The notes under the pieces were generated by a model. It ran no database searches and was not told the DNA's origin. It saw only the letters and a list, made by a program, of their open reading frames with translations. Below are positions 44,964 to 56,278 of a stretch of DNA of 64,000 nucleotides, in pieces (positions within the stretch are counted from its first letter, which is position 1; each line of letters starts with the position of its first letter). Source of the DNA: Gamarada debralockiae (Eukaryota; Ascomycota; Leotiomycetes; Helotiales; Hyphodiscaceae); NCBI GenBank assembly GCA_002803225.1, contig NXFV01001251.1:184638-248637 (forward strand). Direction: 5' to 3'. Both the position numbers and the translations under genes were made by a program.

Positions 44964-45787
44964 GTAGTTGCGCTGTGATGAGAGTGGCTGGATGGCGGAC
45001 AGACGGACGAGGGGTGGATATGGGTTTGAGATGAGCGATGGAGTTCTGGTTTGGACGGCTATGATGGCGAGGAGGATGCGATGTGTTTTCACGGTCCAAT
45101 GGCAGGACACCTAGAGTGAGATTTGCGGGCCGCCCTTGATGGTTGATAGTCATGGACAATTCCGATAGAGTGATTTGGGGTTCTGGCTCGGATTACGTTC
45201 TTGGAGCGTGCTGTATATAATAAGTCCTCAGCACAGTTACTTTCTTCAAATTTGCAATACAAATTATCAAGGATATACACCCATTTGCGACTTTTGTCAT
45301 CCGTGCTGGCCAAATAAATATATGCGTATGCAAAAGTATCCAAGCTTCACAGTTGAGTTTCTATTGATAGACGTGAAAGTGCAAATGCCTCGTCTCGTTG
45401 TTGGCGGAAACACTTGAGAAAGGGTCTGTCTTCCCCTTCACCGAGTCTAAAAGAAATCTTTGTGCAACTTCACCATTGCTTTATGCGGAGTTCCCCTTTT
45501 TCGACGAGTTGGAAAGTCTCTTTTGAAGATTCAATAACCGGCGCAAAGGTGCCAATCACTTCACAATGGAGTCAAAGAAGTTTGGGCATTGGCATTATAG
45601 TTCTACCGTGGCTCTCATATAACATAGGTCGCTCTCCCATTGATACTGAACAAGGACATTGTCAAAAATCCAATACAAAACGAACTGAACTGACGACTTA
45701 AAGTTGTCCAAATTAAAGGCTAACCTCATTGGGAGCAGGTCACTTCAATCACTCTCTTTTCATCACTATTTCATCTGCATTGCAACA
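44964..45787. other. Intergenic, no gene seen
   Basis: 3' flank of the small membrane protein gene and upstream region of the broken protease gene. Nothing recognised. Confidence 0.45.
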
Positions 45788-46878
45788 ATGCCACCTGGTC
45801 GAGCCTCCGCTGCTGCAGGCATTGCAAAAGCAAAGATGTTCAAAAGGCCTTCTCATGAACAAATGACACGCTTATGGGATGAGCTCAAGTCCAATGACAT
45901 GAACGGAATCATCACGACGAGCCCAGAAAACAACAATCTCGAGCCCAACAGCCAAGATCTTAGTCGAGGACACTTCATCGGCATTTACAGGCGGAAAGGA
46001 ATATACGGGCTTCACTACAACAATGTGGAAGTCTACATTCAATTTGTCTGTGAGTATGTCAAATTCTATTAACAACAGGAATAGAGCTAGGCAGGTTCCA
46101 GTCTGCGAAGTCAAGGAAAGTAGTTTCTTCAAACACTCTCTACGATGCCTATATCGATGGGGTCGACAGCGACGCAAATGCCAACTCACCCAAGATGGAC
46201 TTCGTCCCAATAATTTCCTACAGGTGCGCCACCTCTTCCTTCCTTCCTGACAGATCAGAAAATGGACATATGGCACTGATAGTAATGCCCCTCAAGCCAG
46301 GACCGTTGATTACTTGGATAGTGCCGTCCGTCGCTTCGACGAGAAGATGGGTGTTGTTTTTCGCCTCATTGCTGATCGCCTCGGAGGTCAATTCCTTCCT
46401 CGCGAATGGAAAGTGACACAGGGGTACTGTCTCACGCAGGGCAGCACCAATGATTGCTCGATTTACGCAACGACTAATGCTATGCTCATTGCTTTGGGTA
46501 TCCCATCCAATACACACGTAGCGATATGGTAAACAGACCCTATAGAGTGGCGGCCGATCTCCTGAATGAAGGAAATGGTATGTTCTACATTCCTCCAATT
46601 GGCGGGGTAGCTCCAGCAGCCCAGCAGAGCGTTTTTATGAGCTGACTGACTACTGGACTGGGAGACAGGCAAGTGATAGATCGAGAGGCTTCCAGTCTAT
46701 TCACCAGACGATGTTGACATTTCATCTGCAGCGGTTCGGGCGAGGGCGCGAGCAGGTTGGTATGGATAGCCGAGCTGGGGTTGAGAGGAAAAGGAGAAGA
46801 GATATGGCGCTTGAAAAGGGGATCGACACAGGTAGTCGATCTGAATTTCGTATGACACAAGCCTCTCAATACAAATAA
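45788..46878 (+). pseudogene. Ulp1-like (C48) cysteine protease, frame-disrupted
   Basis: Reads as a multi-exon gene: exon 1 from ATG 45788 to 46049; exon 2 46091-46223; then the catalytic region; and a last exon from 46628 to the TAA at 46876-46878 (intron 46578-46627). C48 landmarks are present: a candidate catalytic His in 'NGHMALIVMPL', the Asp in 'RTVDYLDSAVRRFD', and Gln and Cys in 'CLTQGSTNDCSIYATTNAM'. But His and Asp are in different frames: a single-base slip near 46293 separates them. A second slip lies near 46521, where 'VAADLLNEGN' continues in another frame after TAA. The C-terminal exon contains 'FHLQRFGRGREQVGM'. Ulp1-type proteases remove SUMO; domesticated or transposon-borne copies are frequent in fungi. 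Sequence errors would give the same picture. Confidence 0.5.
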
Positions 46879-49076
46879 AGACCTTCAGCTAGATCCAGTA
46901 TTTTTCTTCAATAATCAATGGTTCAAATTTCTCGGGATACCTTAGGTGTTCTACCTGGTCACAAATTTCACTAGTCCGGTCGGGACTGAGACCTCTCGGG
47001 TTCAGTACTGGATGGAAAATGCGAGCGGGAAAATTCATGTCGTCGCGACAGACTTCCCAAGCAGCGGACTGCTGTGCGCCAACGGCGGACATCGGCCTGG
47101 CACGACTTCTCTGGAGCAAAAGGGAAGTCGCGCCATTACCCTAAGATGTCGGTACTTTATGGCATATGAAGTCGAGACGGAAGGGAAGAAAGGGGAACGC
47201 TAGTGCAACTAGTGCGAGTATAACCAACCAGGATTTTCTGTCGCCTCATATTCATCAAATCGCCCAACGCAAATGAAGCACTCATTTGTCCCATCGAAGG
47301 AGGTACTCCTTCATATGATTTGATCGTTGGTGGGCTTTAATCTACCATACGTCGACCAGAGAATTGTACTCAAACATCATCGTGGACGCCAAACTTCACC
47401 ATCCAGTCATCGTGTGAGGTGGGATCTTTCCATTTCTATCTTTGTTTCATTATGAGGCGAGGAATGTTTATTTCCTTCAGGTATAGGGCAAAAGAAGTCA
47501 AGCTTCATTCACTGAGTTCCGCAAGATTGTGGCGATTGAGCAAATCAGACAGAAAGATTCCATGCCCTGCCACTCCACACAAAGTTGGAGTAGCTACCAA
47601 GGGTCTGGTCATCATCACACGAGGTTGGAGGCTTCAATTCGTGTCTGCCCAACATGGACCTCTATCACTTCGAACGTATTAAACAGCGGTCACGCAACTT
47701 GCAATTTCCATATTTAACTGGCCCCAATGTGGCTCACTTTCCTTGACTTTCCTCAGCAGTATGCGAAAACAGCGTTTTCGATCCATACCTCTTCGAATGC
47801 ATCGAGAATGGCACGTATCTGAAGGCCACGTAAGCTGTACTTTTCATGATGAGGGGTTCCTCACCTGTGTGATATCTCCGAGAACACACGTGCTATTGCT
47901 CAGCATATTCCTGTTTCGAGGATGGACCAATTCAGGACAATATCAGCCCGATGCCGGAGAAAGGACCTACGGTGGATTTGTGCAACTTGACAACTTGTGA
48001 AGAATCCAGGCCCTGAATGCGGGTGGCTGCATTGAACAATCCACCATGTAGGAACAGTTGGGCAAAAACTCTTGGCTCGACCCAAGTTTCACAGATGCTG
48101 CCACACGAGGAAGATAGACTTAGCTACATTTGGTGTTGGGCCATGCCTCGATCTCGTGCGTGTTTTGATCTTCTCTTCGCCACTATATGTTTCTATCCGC
48201 CAGCAATGAAGATCCGACGATGTACAATTGAGTATAGTCATATGGAAGTGCATCTTGGCGTTACCTGAAGGGACCAATCATGGCAGTCGGCAAAGAAGAC
48301 ATGGAGCCATCCCTTTTATCTCTTCTTTTGTATCACAGATCTGTGGTCCGATTGAATGACCTTTCCTGCTCTTGGGTACTTCCCTGGAGATGTGTTTCCT
48401 GAGTAAAGTGCTGCAATGTAACTTGCCGAAGTTGATATAGCCTGCCCTGTTTGTGTTCTCAATACGTCCGTATTAAAATTTGCTCAAGGAGCCCGTAATT
48501 GAAAGTCCATTGTCCACTAATTTACCAGCAGACGGGAGCAGCATGGACCAAGATCTCGCCCGTCGTTCCAGATTGTTTGTCGCATTTACTTCATGAGTTC
48601 AAACGGCACGCTACTTTCAAGTTTGCATAACCATTTGTCCAGTAATTCAAGGCATACTGCTGAGATGGCAACCCGGTTCTATTCTCCTCTCTATTCATCA
48701 TTCTTAAGTAGGAATTCTAGGCGATGTTGTTTCGAGTAAATTTCGAAATATGCAACAACGTGCGGTTGATGAGGAGCACCTGCCCGCCATAAAAGGCTCA
48801 TTTCAATACACAGAATGGTGTGCTTTCCTCTCTTTCGTGTCACTTAATCGTGAGTTACCCTGCAGATCGTTATTTCATGATAGAAGTCTTTTCGTATCTG
48901 CGAGGTGATAATGCGCTTGGCAAATTCTTTGCATACTTGCCACTGCAGTTCCTTTAATGAACTCTCTTTGACCGACATATATCATTTGACCGGGCCTTGT
49001 TTGCCGCGCTCTTCGAATATAGTAGATCGCTCTCTGGATTACTTTTTAAACAACACTCGAATCATCAAGCTTCAAG
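46879..49076. other. 2.2-kb region without a recognised gene
   Basis: At 46889-47119 a minus-strand frame of 76 residues ('AARIFHPVLN'-like composition, 'SEICDQVEHLRYPEKFEP') looks weakly protein-like but has no convincing start or family. The rest (47.2-49.0 kb) shows only short frames. Given the three broken genes around it, this is probably decayed accessory DNA. Confidence 0.4.
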
Positions 49077-50524
49077 ATGGGTTTGAACGGCTTGTGTGCT
49101 GTGGTTCTATTCATTCTTTGGTGAGTCCATAACAACGAAAGAGGTCTCATGTCGCTGACTTCTTACAACAGGACCCCGCAGGGTAGTTGCTGTTCCTTAG
49201 CCTCAAGGTGTATACGCATTTGGTGGAGTGATAGAAACAGTCACTGTGACTACCACCGTCTTTGGCGAATGTCTTTGCCCAGCACAAATGTCGTGTGTAG
49301 CTGCCGCCTCTGAAATATCATCCGTCATAGAAGCATCCACTACTGCGGAATCCTCAGGAATTCTGACATCTGTACCTTCCTTCTCCACTGCACAGTCATC
49401 AGACGCCGTTCCTTCCTCGGTTTAAGCCTCGACAACTCCATACTCTTTGCCTACATCTTCAGCCCCGTCCTCTACAGCCCAATCCCCAGCAGCACCATCA
49501 CTGCTAGTATATTGGACTCCACCTCCACCAGAATCATCAAACGGAGCAGCTTCTAGCTCAAACGCAGGAGTAGTTGTATCTACCTCGAGCTCTACGCCAC
49601 CACAGTCATCGTCTCAGCCATCTAGCACTACATCATGCTCAACAACGCCCGACTGCTCCAGCGAGGTCGCAGTAATTCCATCTTGTGCCTTGACCTGCTT
49701 CCAAACAGTTTGTTCCTGCACTTGGCTGTGGTTTGACGGACTATGCTTGCCAATGTACACCAACCAACTTCGCGGCTTTGAAGAACGATTTGACTCCTTG
49801 CGTACTCAAAGTATGTTCCATTTCCGATGCGTTCGGCGTTCTAAGTGCAGCACAATCTGTCTGCAATATACCAACAGCGGACCAGTGGGATGTTCAAGTA
49901 CGACCTCGAGTGTTCCTGAGTCTACTTCCACCCAAGCAGGAGGAGCCTCCAGCTCTTCAACGCCAACCTACACTTCACCTCCAGCATCGTCTTCTGAAGC
50001 TGGTGGAGTAGCCACTCCGACACAGCCATCCGTGTCATGCACTACAGCAGCACCGGATTGCTCAAGCGAGGCTGCGGCAATTCCAGCTTGTGCTGTATCG
50101 TGCTTCCAAACGGCTCTTCCCACGATTGACTGGACTTACCGATTATGCTTGCCAATGTGCCTCGACTAACAAGCAGGCCTTGACTAACGCCGTTGGATCC
50201 TGTATCATCACGTCTTGCGGTTCTCAACTTTTGAACGTTGAGACGACTGGAAACGCGCTCTGTTCTTGTGCTCTCAGCCCACTAGTGGTCACCTGCACGA
50301 CATTCGGTGTCTCCGTTCCTACTTCCACTTCTTCTGGAGGAGTCAGCTCATCACCGACAATCGCCACCTCGTCCTCCTCATCTGGTGAGGCTCTCACTTC
50401 GCCAACATCAACATGCATGCCCCAATCCTCGCCAGCATTAAACACTCAACCATCGACATCCGGAAGCGTCGAGATTTCCGCCTCATTCACTGCCCTACCT
50501 CCACCGTCTAGTACAAACTTCTAG
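49077..50524 (+). pseudogene. Secreted double-CFEM protein, broken
   Basis: The ATG at 49077 starts a signal peptide (Met-Gly-Leu-Asn then 'LCAVVLFILW'); a 61-nt intron (49121-49181) joins in phase to the next exon. The frame then meets TAG at 49198-49200 and TAA at 49423-49425. Two CFEM domains follow, each with the start 'CSSEVAVIPSCALTCFQT' or 'CSSEAAAIPACAVSCFQT' and the continuation 'LTDYACQCTPTNFAALK' or 'LTDYACQCASTNKQALT' in another frame, so each domain holds a one-base slip (near 49712 and 50132). A third slip (near 49895) returns the linker to the first frame. The two domains are separated by Ser/Thr-rich linkers, and a Ser/Thr-rich tail ends at 50524. CFEM proteins are fungal extracellular eight-Cys proteins, some of which bind haem or act in infection. 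The identical distribution of breaks in both domains is unusual. Confidence 0.65.
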
Positions 50525-50747
50525 CACACCTATATCCGCGTAAATCTTCTTTTCTATGAGCTCTATTGGTACATAGAATACGCACCTTCTTTCATACTTG
50601 GCATCTTATCTTCAGTCGTCTCAATCATCAAGTGATAATTCTACTACACATTGTGAGAATTTCTGAGTTAGTTTAACCAATCGAACATCGTTAGGAGTAC
50701 TGCACAAGTCCCTCAGTCCCCTCAGCCCAGGGACTCCACTCACAACC

Positions 50748-51520
50748 ATGCTGTCCTTCAATCGAAACACCACCAGAAAGGAGGTCGCTGAAACCTTTGC
50801 GGACCGCCTCGAGGCAAGGCAATCCTCATAATCGGTCCCAGAGTGGGCTCAATCGGCGCCGAAACCTCCATCTCCGTGATCGAAGCCACCCTTGCCCTGG
50901 ACCTTTCCATCAAGACAAAATTCGTCTACATCGACCTCGCAACTTTGGCTTCTGTCCGAAAGGCTGCTGCAGAGATAAATAACGACAGTGAGGTAGAGAA
51001 GGTCGATTTCTTGATAAATAATGCTGGCATTATCACCGTCCCCGACATTCGAAGTGAGCGAGGATGGGATTGAGAAACAGTTTGCGAGTAATCGTGTTGG
51101 ACACTTTTTGTTGACAAATTTGTTGATAGGGAATTTGCTGGCTGCGGGGAGGGGAGCGAGGATTGTTAACGTCAGTAGTACGGGATTTGAATTGACCGGG
51201 ATGAGGTTCGATGATTGAAATTTAAGGTACGCCCTTCCTTTTGGGACGCCGGATTGAGTGAGCGGGAATTCGCTAATGTGGATATTAGGATGGAAAAAAA
51301 ATATGGACCATGGTAAGCGTATGCTCAGTCGAAGATAGTGAATGTGTTGTTTGCGGGTGGACTTGCAGAGAAGCTGAGGAGTAGGAGGATTCAAGCGTTT
51401 GCGGTTGAACCCGGAAGTGCGTTTCTCTTTCAACTTATCTGGCTAAGTAGACACGAGGCCGACAGTAAACCAGTCGTTCCAGCCAGCGGCCTCCCAGGCC
51501 GTATCACGCCAGCCATATAA
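50748..51520 (+). pseudogene. Short-chain dehydrogenase relic
   Basis: Starts with an ATG at 50748 ('MLSFNRNTTRKEVAETFADR'), slips by one base near 50812, then shows a degenerate Rossmann start ('AILIIGPRVGSIGAETS', with the glycine pattern), 'VEKVDFLINNAGIITVP' (the NNAG motif), another slip near 51050, 'GHFLLTNLLIGNLLA', 'GARIVNVSSTGFELTG' (catalytic Ser region) and 'YAQSKIVNVLFAGGLAEKL' (Tyr-x3-Lys). About 15-20 codons after the glycine motif are missing, and a TGA at 51217-51219 replaces an expected Trp. An SDR oxidoreductase of unknown substrate, now inactive. Confidence 0.6.
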
Positions 51521-52260
51521 ACAGAAGCCTTACATCAAGCTTCCGAGAGTTCTAATGGTGAGACGATGCCGCGAATGAAGAGTGACAGCGCTGATGGTGT
51601 GCCATAGGCCAGACGACGAAACCTGATGACCCAAAGACGCCATAGGAAGGATGCTCGACTAGTTTGGTGGCAGTTTTAAATCTCTATGGCAGGTGAGCTT
51701 CGATGAAATGAGACGGAACTCCAGAGAGTGCTAACGAGCTCTAAGAGAGTCTGGTAGCTTCCTGCAAGACCGCGTAGTTCGACCTATTGAGTAGGAATAT
51801 GCCAAGGGAAAGGCAAATACTGTTAAATTGTGAGCATTGAGTGAGGATCTAGTTGGACACAAGTTTGATTTGTGGGATTTGAGGTATAGGAATTGGCAGC
51901 TTCCCAGGTAGGGAAGCGGGTGTGCAAAAAAACTCAAAAGCGCTTTGTTGTAAAAGACATCTCTACTTCGAGCCTTTCATTGATATATACACTGTCCTCT
52001 ACTTGAAGGTGAGCGAATGGACATCAGGGCTACCGGTTTAACTCCTCGAATCGTCATGGCAGCTTAACCTCCAGCGCGATCTCAAGGATGACGTGAATAG
52101 CCAACGATTGTACATCAATCTCATCCATTCGTGACTCGTGGTACTCTCCACAACTCATAACCCATCTATGTCCCATCCATGTAAATGCCCAGCCCAGTCA
52201 ATGAGCCATCCGTAAACGCCAGCCAGTTTATTCGTTTCCAACCCGTCCATTCCATGCATG
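51521..52260. other. Intergenic, no gene seen
   Basis: End of the SDR relic and 3' flank of the minus-strand proline-rich gene. Nothing recognised. Confidence 0.45.
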
Positions 52261-53763
52261 TTATGGTCCATTTCCACTACCACTACTCCGTTGACTTTGC
52301 TCACCCCTCTTCCCCACCCTCTCTAAACAAACTCTCAAATCCTTCCCTGGTATGCTGGTCAGAACTTGCATGCAAGCCCCGCAAGCACTCAAGCAACACC
52401 ACGAGCACCGCCACCGAGGCCCCATCTCCTTCTTCCGGCAGATCATGCAGGCGACTGGACACAGCGTATTCTGCGAGCTCCGCATAAGCTTGTGATTTTG
52501 GTAGCACTCGAAGTGCACAACTCCTAATTCCGGACCTTGGAAGACAGTGCCTGGGGAAGCCGGCGTAGAAGGTTTAGGGAACTGGATAGCAAGGTTCGCG
52601 GCTGGAGAGGGAAGTACCAAAGGTGAGGTTTTGTCAGTTTCGGGAGGTGGTGAGGGTTGTGGAGTCAGGATCTTTGCTGCATATGCTTTCTTCGGTTGCG
52701 GTGATCGCATCACCTGGGGTTCAGACGTGATTGTGAGAGTTTCGCTCGTGTCTCGCGAATGTGAGAGGAGATTCGGTCTTTTTGTCGTATTCGCAAGAAC
52801 CGTATCTGGGACGACGGTATTCGTGCTCGTACTTCTCGATTCGGATTTCTGAGGGACGAGTGGAGGTAGCTCGTTTGGAGGGGTTTCTGGAGATGCGGGG
52901 GACAGAACTTGTGGTGTCATAGGCTGCTGTTTGTCGGTCTTCAGGTATTCGGGCGTGGGCAGGCGTTTGAAGGTGGGATAGACTTGGGGTGGCACATTTT
53001 CGCTTGATTCGGAGGACCCCCTATTGTCTTTCCCCTTCAGCTTTGAGAGCTTGTTTCCCATCCCACTTTCTGGTTGCGGCGGTGCTGGTCGAGCTGGTAC
53101 GGGCTTTCGGCCTTGAAGGCTTCGTGGGAGTTGGGAAGGAACTGCTGGCAGCTCGCGCTCTGGTGGTGGTTGCCGTGGAGGACTAGCTGTTGAACCGTTG
53201 CTCTTGTTTAACTTGAGTTCTGGAACCACGATACTCCTATCACTTTTCACAGATCGCCGTCGCCAGATTTCGGGTCTTGGAGGCGACGGTTGAAAGCCAG
53301 AAGCTGGGCTTGCGACTGTGCTTTTTGGTGTTTGAGGAAGCTGCTGTCTCTGGCTGTCTTTCAGTGGTAATGGTGGAGTTGGTCCGGATTCTGAATCAAT
53401 CCCAGTCGGTGAATCTTTTCTCTTGTTGCTACTGTTTGACAAAGATCGAGAGAACCCAGGTGATTCTGAATAGATCGAAGAAGCGCTAGTTATTGACGCA
53501 GCTTTCGAGTGTTCTGAAGGCGCGCCTCCCACGGGACGACGTGGTATGGCCATTGTCGACATCTTGGTCTTTGGTTCTGGAGGCGAATCTTTCGGGATTG
53601 GAGGTAAAGGAGAGTGCAATGACATTGAAATCGAAGTCACTGCTGGAGATTTGTCTTTGCTTATCGGCGCGGGAGCGAATTCAGGAGGGAGTGGGAGAGC
53701 TTTTGAGAATCGCGATGGGCCTCTTCCCGGCGGCGCTTTTGGAAATGTTGACTCCATCCCCAT
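52261..53763 (-). CDS. Proline-rich disordered protein with C-terminal Cys cluster
   Basis: A single frame of about 500 residues to the stop at 52261. The first ATG in frame is at 53763; the frame is open a little further, and a CAG near 53800 could be a splice acceptor, so an upstream exon is possible. Most of the protein is low-complexity Pro/Ser-rich with many PxxP segments ('PPPERELPAVPSQLP', 'RKPVPARPAPPQPE') suited to SH3 binding. Only the C-terminal ~70 residues look folded: 'VVHFECYQNHKLMRSSQN', 'CPVACMICRKKEMGPRWRCS' and 'CCLSACGACMQVL' give eight or more Cys and a His in zinc-binding spacing. The family is unknown to me. Adaptor role in signalling or at the membrane cortex is a guess from the PxxP content. 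Confidence 0.65.
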   Translation of the reverse strand: MGMESTFPKAPPGRGPSRFSKALPLPPEFAPAPISKDKSPAVTSISMSLHSPLPPIPKDSPPEPKTKMSTMAIPRRPVGGAPSEHSKAASITSASSIYSESPGFSRSLSNSSNKRKDSPTGIDSESGPTPPLPLKDSQRQQLPQTPKSTVASPASGFQPSPPRPEIWRRRSVKSDRSIVVPELKLNKSNGSTASPPRQPPPERELPAVPSQLPRSLQGRKPVPARPAPPQPESGMGNKLSKLKGKDNRGSSESSENVPPQVYPTFKRLPTPEYLKTDKQQPMTPQVLSPASPETPPNELPPLVPQKSESRSTSTNTVVPDTVLANTTKRPNLLSHSRDTSETLTITSEPQVMRSPQPKKAYAAKILTPQPSPPPETDKTSPLVLPSPAANLAIQFPKPSTPASPGTVFQGPELGVVHFECYQNHKLMRSSQNTLCPVACMICRKKEMGPRWRCSWCCLSACGACMQVLTSIPGKDLRVCLERVGKRGEQSQRSSGSGNGP

Positions 53764-54509
53764 GTCGCCGGCATTGCTCTTGGTCAAATAGGTGCTGTTG
53801 AAATTTCATGGTCCACAATAACTGCTGACAACTGCGAAATAGTTTGAAAAAGAAAATCGTAAAGCTGGGTCCGCCCTGGAATGGCTGAAACTTGGTGGGT
53901 TTTGCAGGTGGCGGACGGTGGCGGGGCAGGGAATCCAGTGGTCTGAACGAAAGCCATAGGTTTATGCATACGAAACTAAGCACATTAATTTGTTCTTCTC
54001 ATCACGTTTACATTGAGAGTATTACGAGTAGAGCAATATCGAGGGTAGAACGAACTGCATTGGTGAACACTCATCGCAAATCCTACTCGAACTCGACAAG
54101 GCAGTCAGTCACACCATCACGGCACCTCATCCAAGATGTGGGTCCCGGGGGATCTCCAGTAAGTTGTCTTGTGGGTCGGTGTTTTGGGAATTGAGGGCAT
54201 TTTCATCGTAACTCCTCATCCAAACGTGCCACGACGTCTGTGGATCTCCACAGGGAAAACGCCGTCACAGCCGAGCTCTCGGATGGTATCCGAACCATGT
54301 TGAGTTATGCTGGCAGAAATAGATTCGTCGTTGCATCAGCTTGACAAATTCATGGCATAATACAGTAGGATGTTCCTATCAAGTCATGACTTGGCTAGGT
54401 GGGATGTCGTTGACGTAGTGCAATTACCCCTGACTAGAATCGCTCAAAAAGGCCCGAACCGTTTTGTTTGCCCTGGATGCAAACATCCCCGTCTGTAAAC
54501 AACAACACC
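53764..54509. other. Divergent intergenic region
   Basis: Separates the proline-rich gene (minus) from the Ser/Arg-rich gene (plus). It may contain an untranslated 5' exon of the former. Nothing else recognised. Confidence 0.45.
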
Positions 54510-55910
54510 ATGTCCAACATACCCTCACGAACGCGTTCCCTACGCAAACCCGCAGGAGACATCAGTAGTAGGAATGAGCGATCAGCTCTTGCAGATCCGA
54601 CAGCATCCAATGCAGTCTCACGACCTGCGGAAAGATCGAGTCAATCTCCAAGTCGACTCCCAGTCAAACCGTCTACGCGAAGCACAACCATATCCTCGAG
54701 ACCACCCAGCGCAACTGGAAGTGTGATCAGTAATGCCTCCATGCGCCATCTTCCCTCTCGAGCCAACATCAGCAAACCCACGACAGGCGGCCTCCAAAGA
54801 TCGTCTTCAACACGCAATTCCAACAATGCGTCCACAAGTACAGATCCAGTGAAGCAAGACCGCTCAAGACCTCCCCTTACCCAATCACGACATCTTCGAA
54901 ATGCCTCTACAAGTTCTGTATCTGCTGCTACGCGGGGCCCAGACCATGCGCGCACGAAGTCCTCTTCTACGATTCTGAGCGCTTCTACGACTCTGCGCCC
55001 GCCGACACGGGAATCAAACGATCAGCAAGCTTCACGACCCCCTTCACGTCCTACACAGGCAGAACCGCAGCTTAAGAGACCTGCTTTTTCGACTCTGCAG
55101 CAGCATTTCTCCCCGGCCAAAAACCTCGCTCCTAAACCGCACCCAGCTGCGTTCCTTGCTCCGCCGTCACCAAGCAAACTACCCTCGAATGTTGCTATAT
55201 CGGCAGAGACGGCCAAGCTACAGAATGAGTTACTGCAATTACATCTTTTACATAAAGATGCGGCACAGGTGGAGAAGGAATGGAGAGATAGCGCAAAGAA
55301 AAAGCTAGGAGCGCGTTTTCAATCCGTGGTTGAGAAAAACCAAAAGTTGGTAGCATTGGATGTCGAAGAAACTGGCAAAATCAACGCATCTGCGCTGCAG
55401 AAATGGCAGGATACGGGGACGCCGGGCTGGGGCCTAGAAGAGAAGATACAGGTTCTGGACGAAGTTGTCACCGGGATATGGAATCTAGGAGAATCAGGAG
55501 GGAAATACGCCAGAGTTGTCCGGAGATTTGAGAGATGGCTCAGCAGATGCCAAGATATATTGGAAGCTCGATCCCGTGATGATGAGCTGGACGACGAAGA
55601 TATCGTGTTTCTGGAGAAGCTCGATTTGGGATGGAAGGACGATTGTTTGTTTCTGGGTCGGAAATTGGAAAGTTGGCGAGATCATTTGAAGCATTTGGGG
55701 TCACCGGATCCTGGTTCAAGTGTGGCTACGGTGGTGGATGGTTGTCGGAGTTTGGTAAGGGGCATGTTGATGGAGTTAGCTATAATGGGACAGATTGAAC
55801 GAGATGCAGTGGGCATGGAATTGGAGTGGATTAGGAGTATGAATGATAATACCATGGATGACGATGATGAAGATATACCTGTCGCCGGAGCTGTTTGGAG
55901 GTCGCATTAG
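54510..55910 (+). CDS. Basic disordered protein with C-terminal helical domain
   Basis: About 466 residues from the ATG at 54510 (CACCATG context); in-frame ATG at 54477 would add 11. The N-terminal ~230 residues are Ser/Arg/Thr/Pro-rich and basic, like microtubule- or nucleic-acid-binding tails. The C-terminal half is helical: 'ETAKLQNELLQLHLLHKDAA', 'KYARVVRRFERWLSRCQDIL', 'DIVFLEKLDLGWKDDCLFLG' and a final acidic 'MDDDDEDIPVAG'. This layout (basic disordered tail, then coiled coil) resembles augmin/HAUS8-type proteins, but I cannot establish kinship. No introns. Its 3' end abuts the permuted repeat at 55937. Confidence 0.7.
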   Translation: MSNIPSRTRSLRKPAGDISSRNERSALADPTASNAVSRPAERSSQSPSRLPVKPSTRSTTISSRPPSATGSVISNASMRHLPSRANISKPTTGGLQRSSSTRNSNNASTSTDPVKQDRSRPPLTQSRHLRNASTSSVSAATRGPDHARTKSSSTILSASTTLRPPTRESNDQQASRPPSRPTQAEPQLKRPAFSTLQQHFSPAKNLAPKPHPAAFLAPPSPSKLPSNVAISAETAKLQNELLQLHLLHKDAAQVEKEWRDSAKKKLGARFQSVVEKNQKLVALDVEETGKINASALQKWQDTGTPGWGLEEKIQVLDEVVTGIWNLGESGGKYARVVRRFERWLSRCQDILEARSRDDELDDEDIVFLEKLDLGWKDDCLFLGRKLESWRDHLKHLGSPDPGSSVATVVDGCRSLVRGMLMELAIMGQIERDAVGMELEWIRSMNDNTMDDDDEDIPVAGAVWRSH

Positions 55911-55936
55911 ATGTCTAAAATAGCGAATATTCAGGC

Positions 55937-56138
55937 ATGGCGATAGAATTCTGGAGGTAATGAGAAATGGCAATTCTGAATTACCTAAATTAAACCAACC
56001 TTTTTCAATCAGGACATTGAAGACGATCTGTGGAAGTACAAGTGGATGGGAACTCTATTGTCATTTGGTGATATCCGCCCACTAAGTTCTCCAGGTTGAG
56101 CCCGCGGAGTCCCGAAGTTTTGACGAACAGTGGGATGA
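55937..56138 (-). repeat. Permuted inverted repeat, copy 1
   Basis: Consists of two segments. Segment Y lies at 55937-56030 and segment X at 56031-56138. On the minus strand the order is X then Y. Both segments recur on the plus strand at 61690-61891 but in the order Y then X, with high identity (for example GTTCTCCAGGTTGAGCC versus its complement). Confidence 0.75.
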
Positions 56139-56278
56139 AAGAACGTAGAGGAGGTTATGGGGCAGTGACACATTGATGCATTTGTCTTGGAGACAATCGG
56201 GCCGAGAGAATTGTTTTGGAGCACGGCTTCTTGGAGACCCCATGGAGCGAGTTATGATATATTCCAGTATAACAGTCG

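Noticed and set aside
46889..47119. Minus-strand frame of 76 codons
   Set aside because: Weakly protein-like, but it has no supported start, splice partner or family.
52547..53801. Plus-strand frames antisense to the proline-rich gene
   Set aside because: Gly/Val-rich composition is the complement of Pro/Ser codons; no starts or domains.
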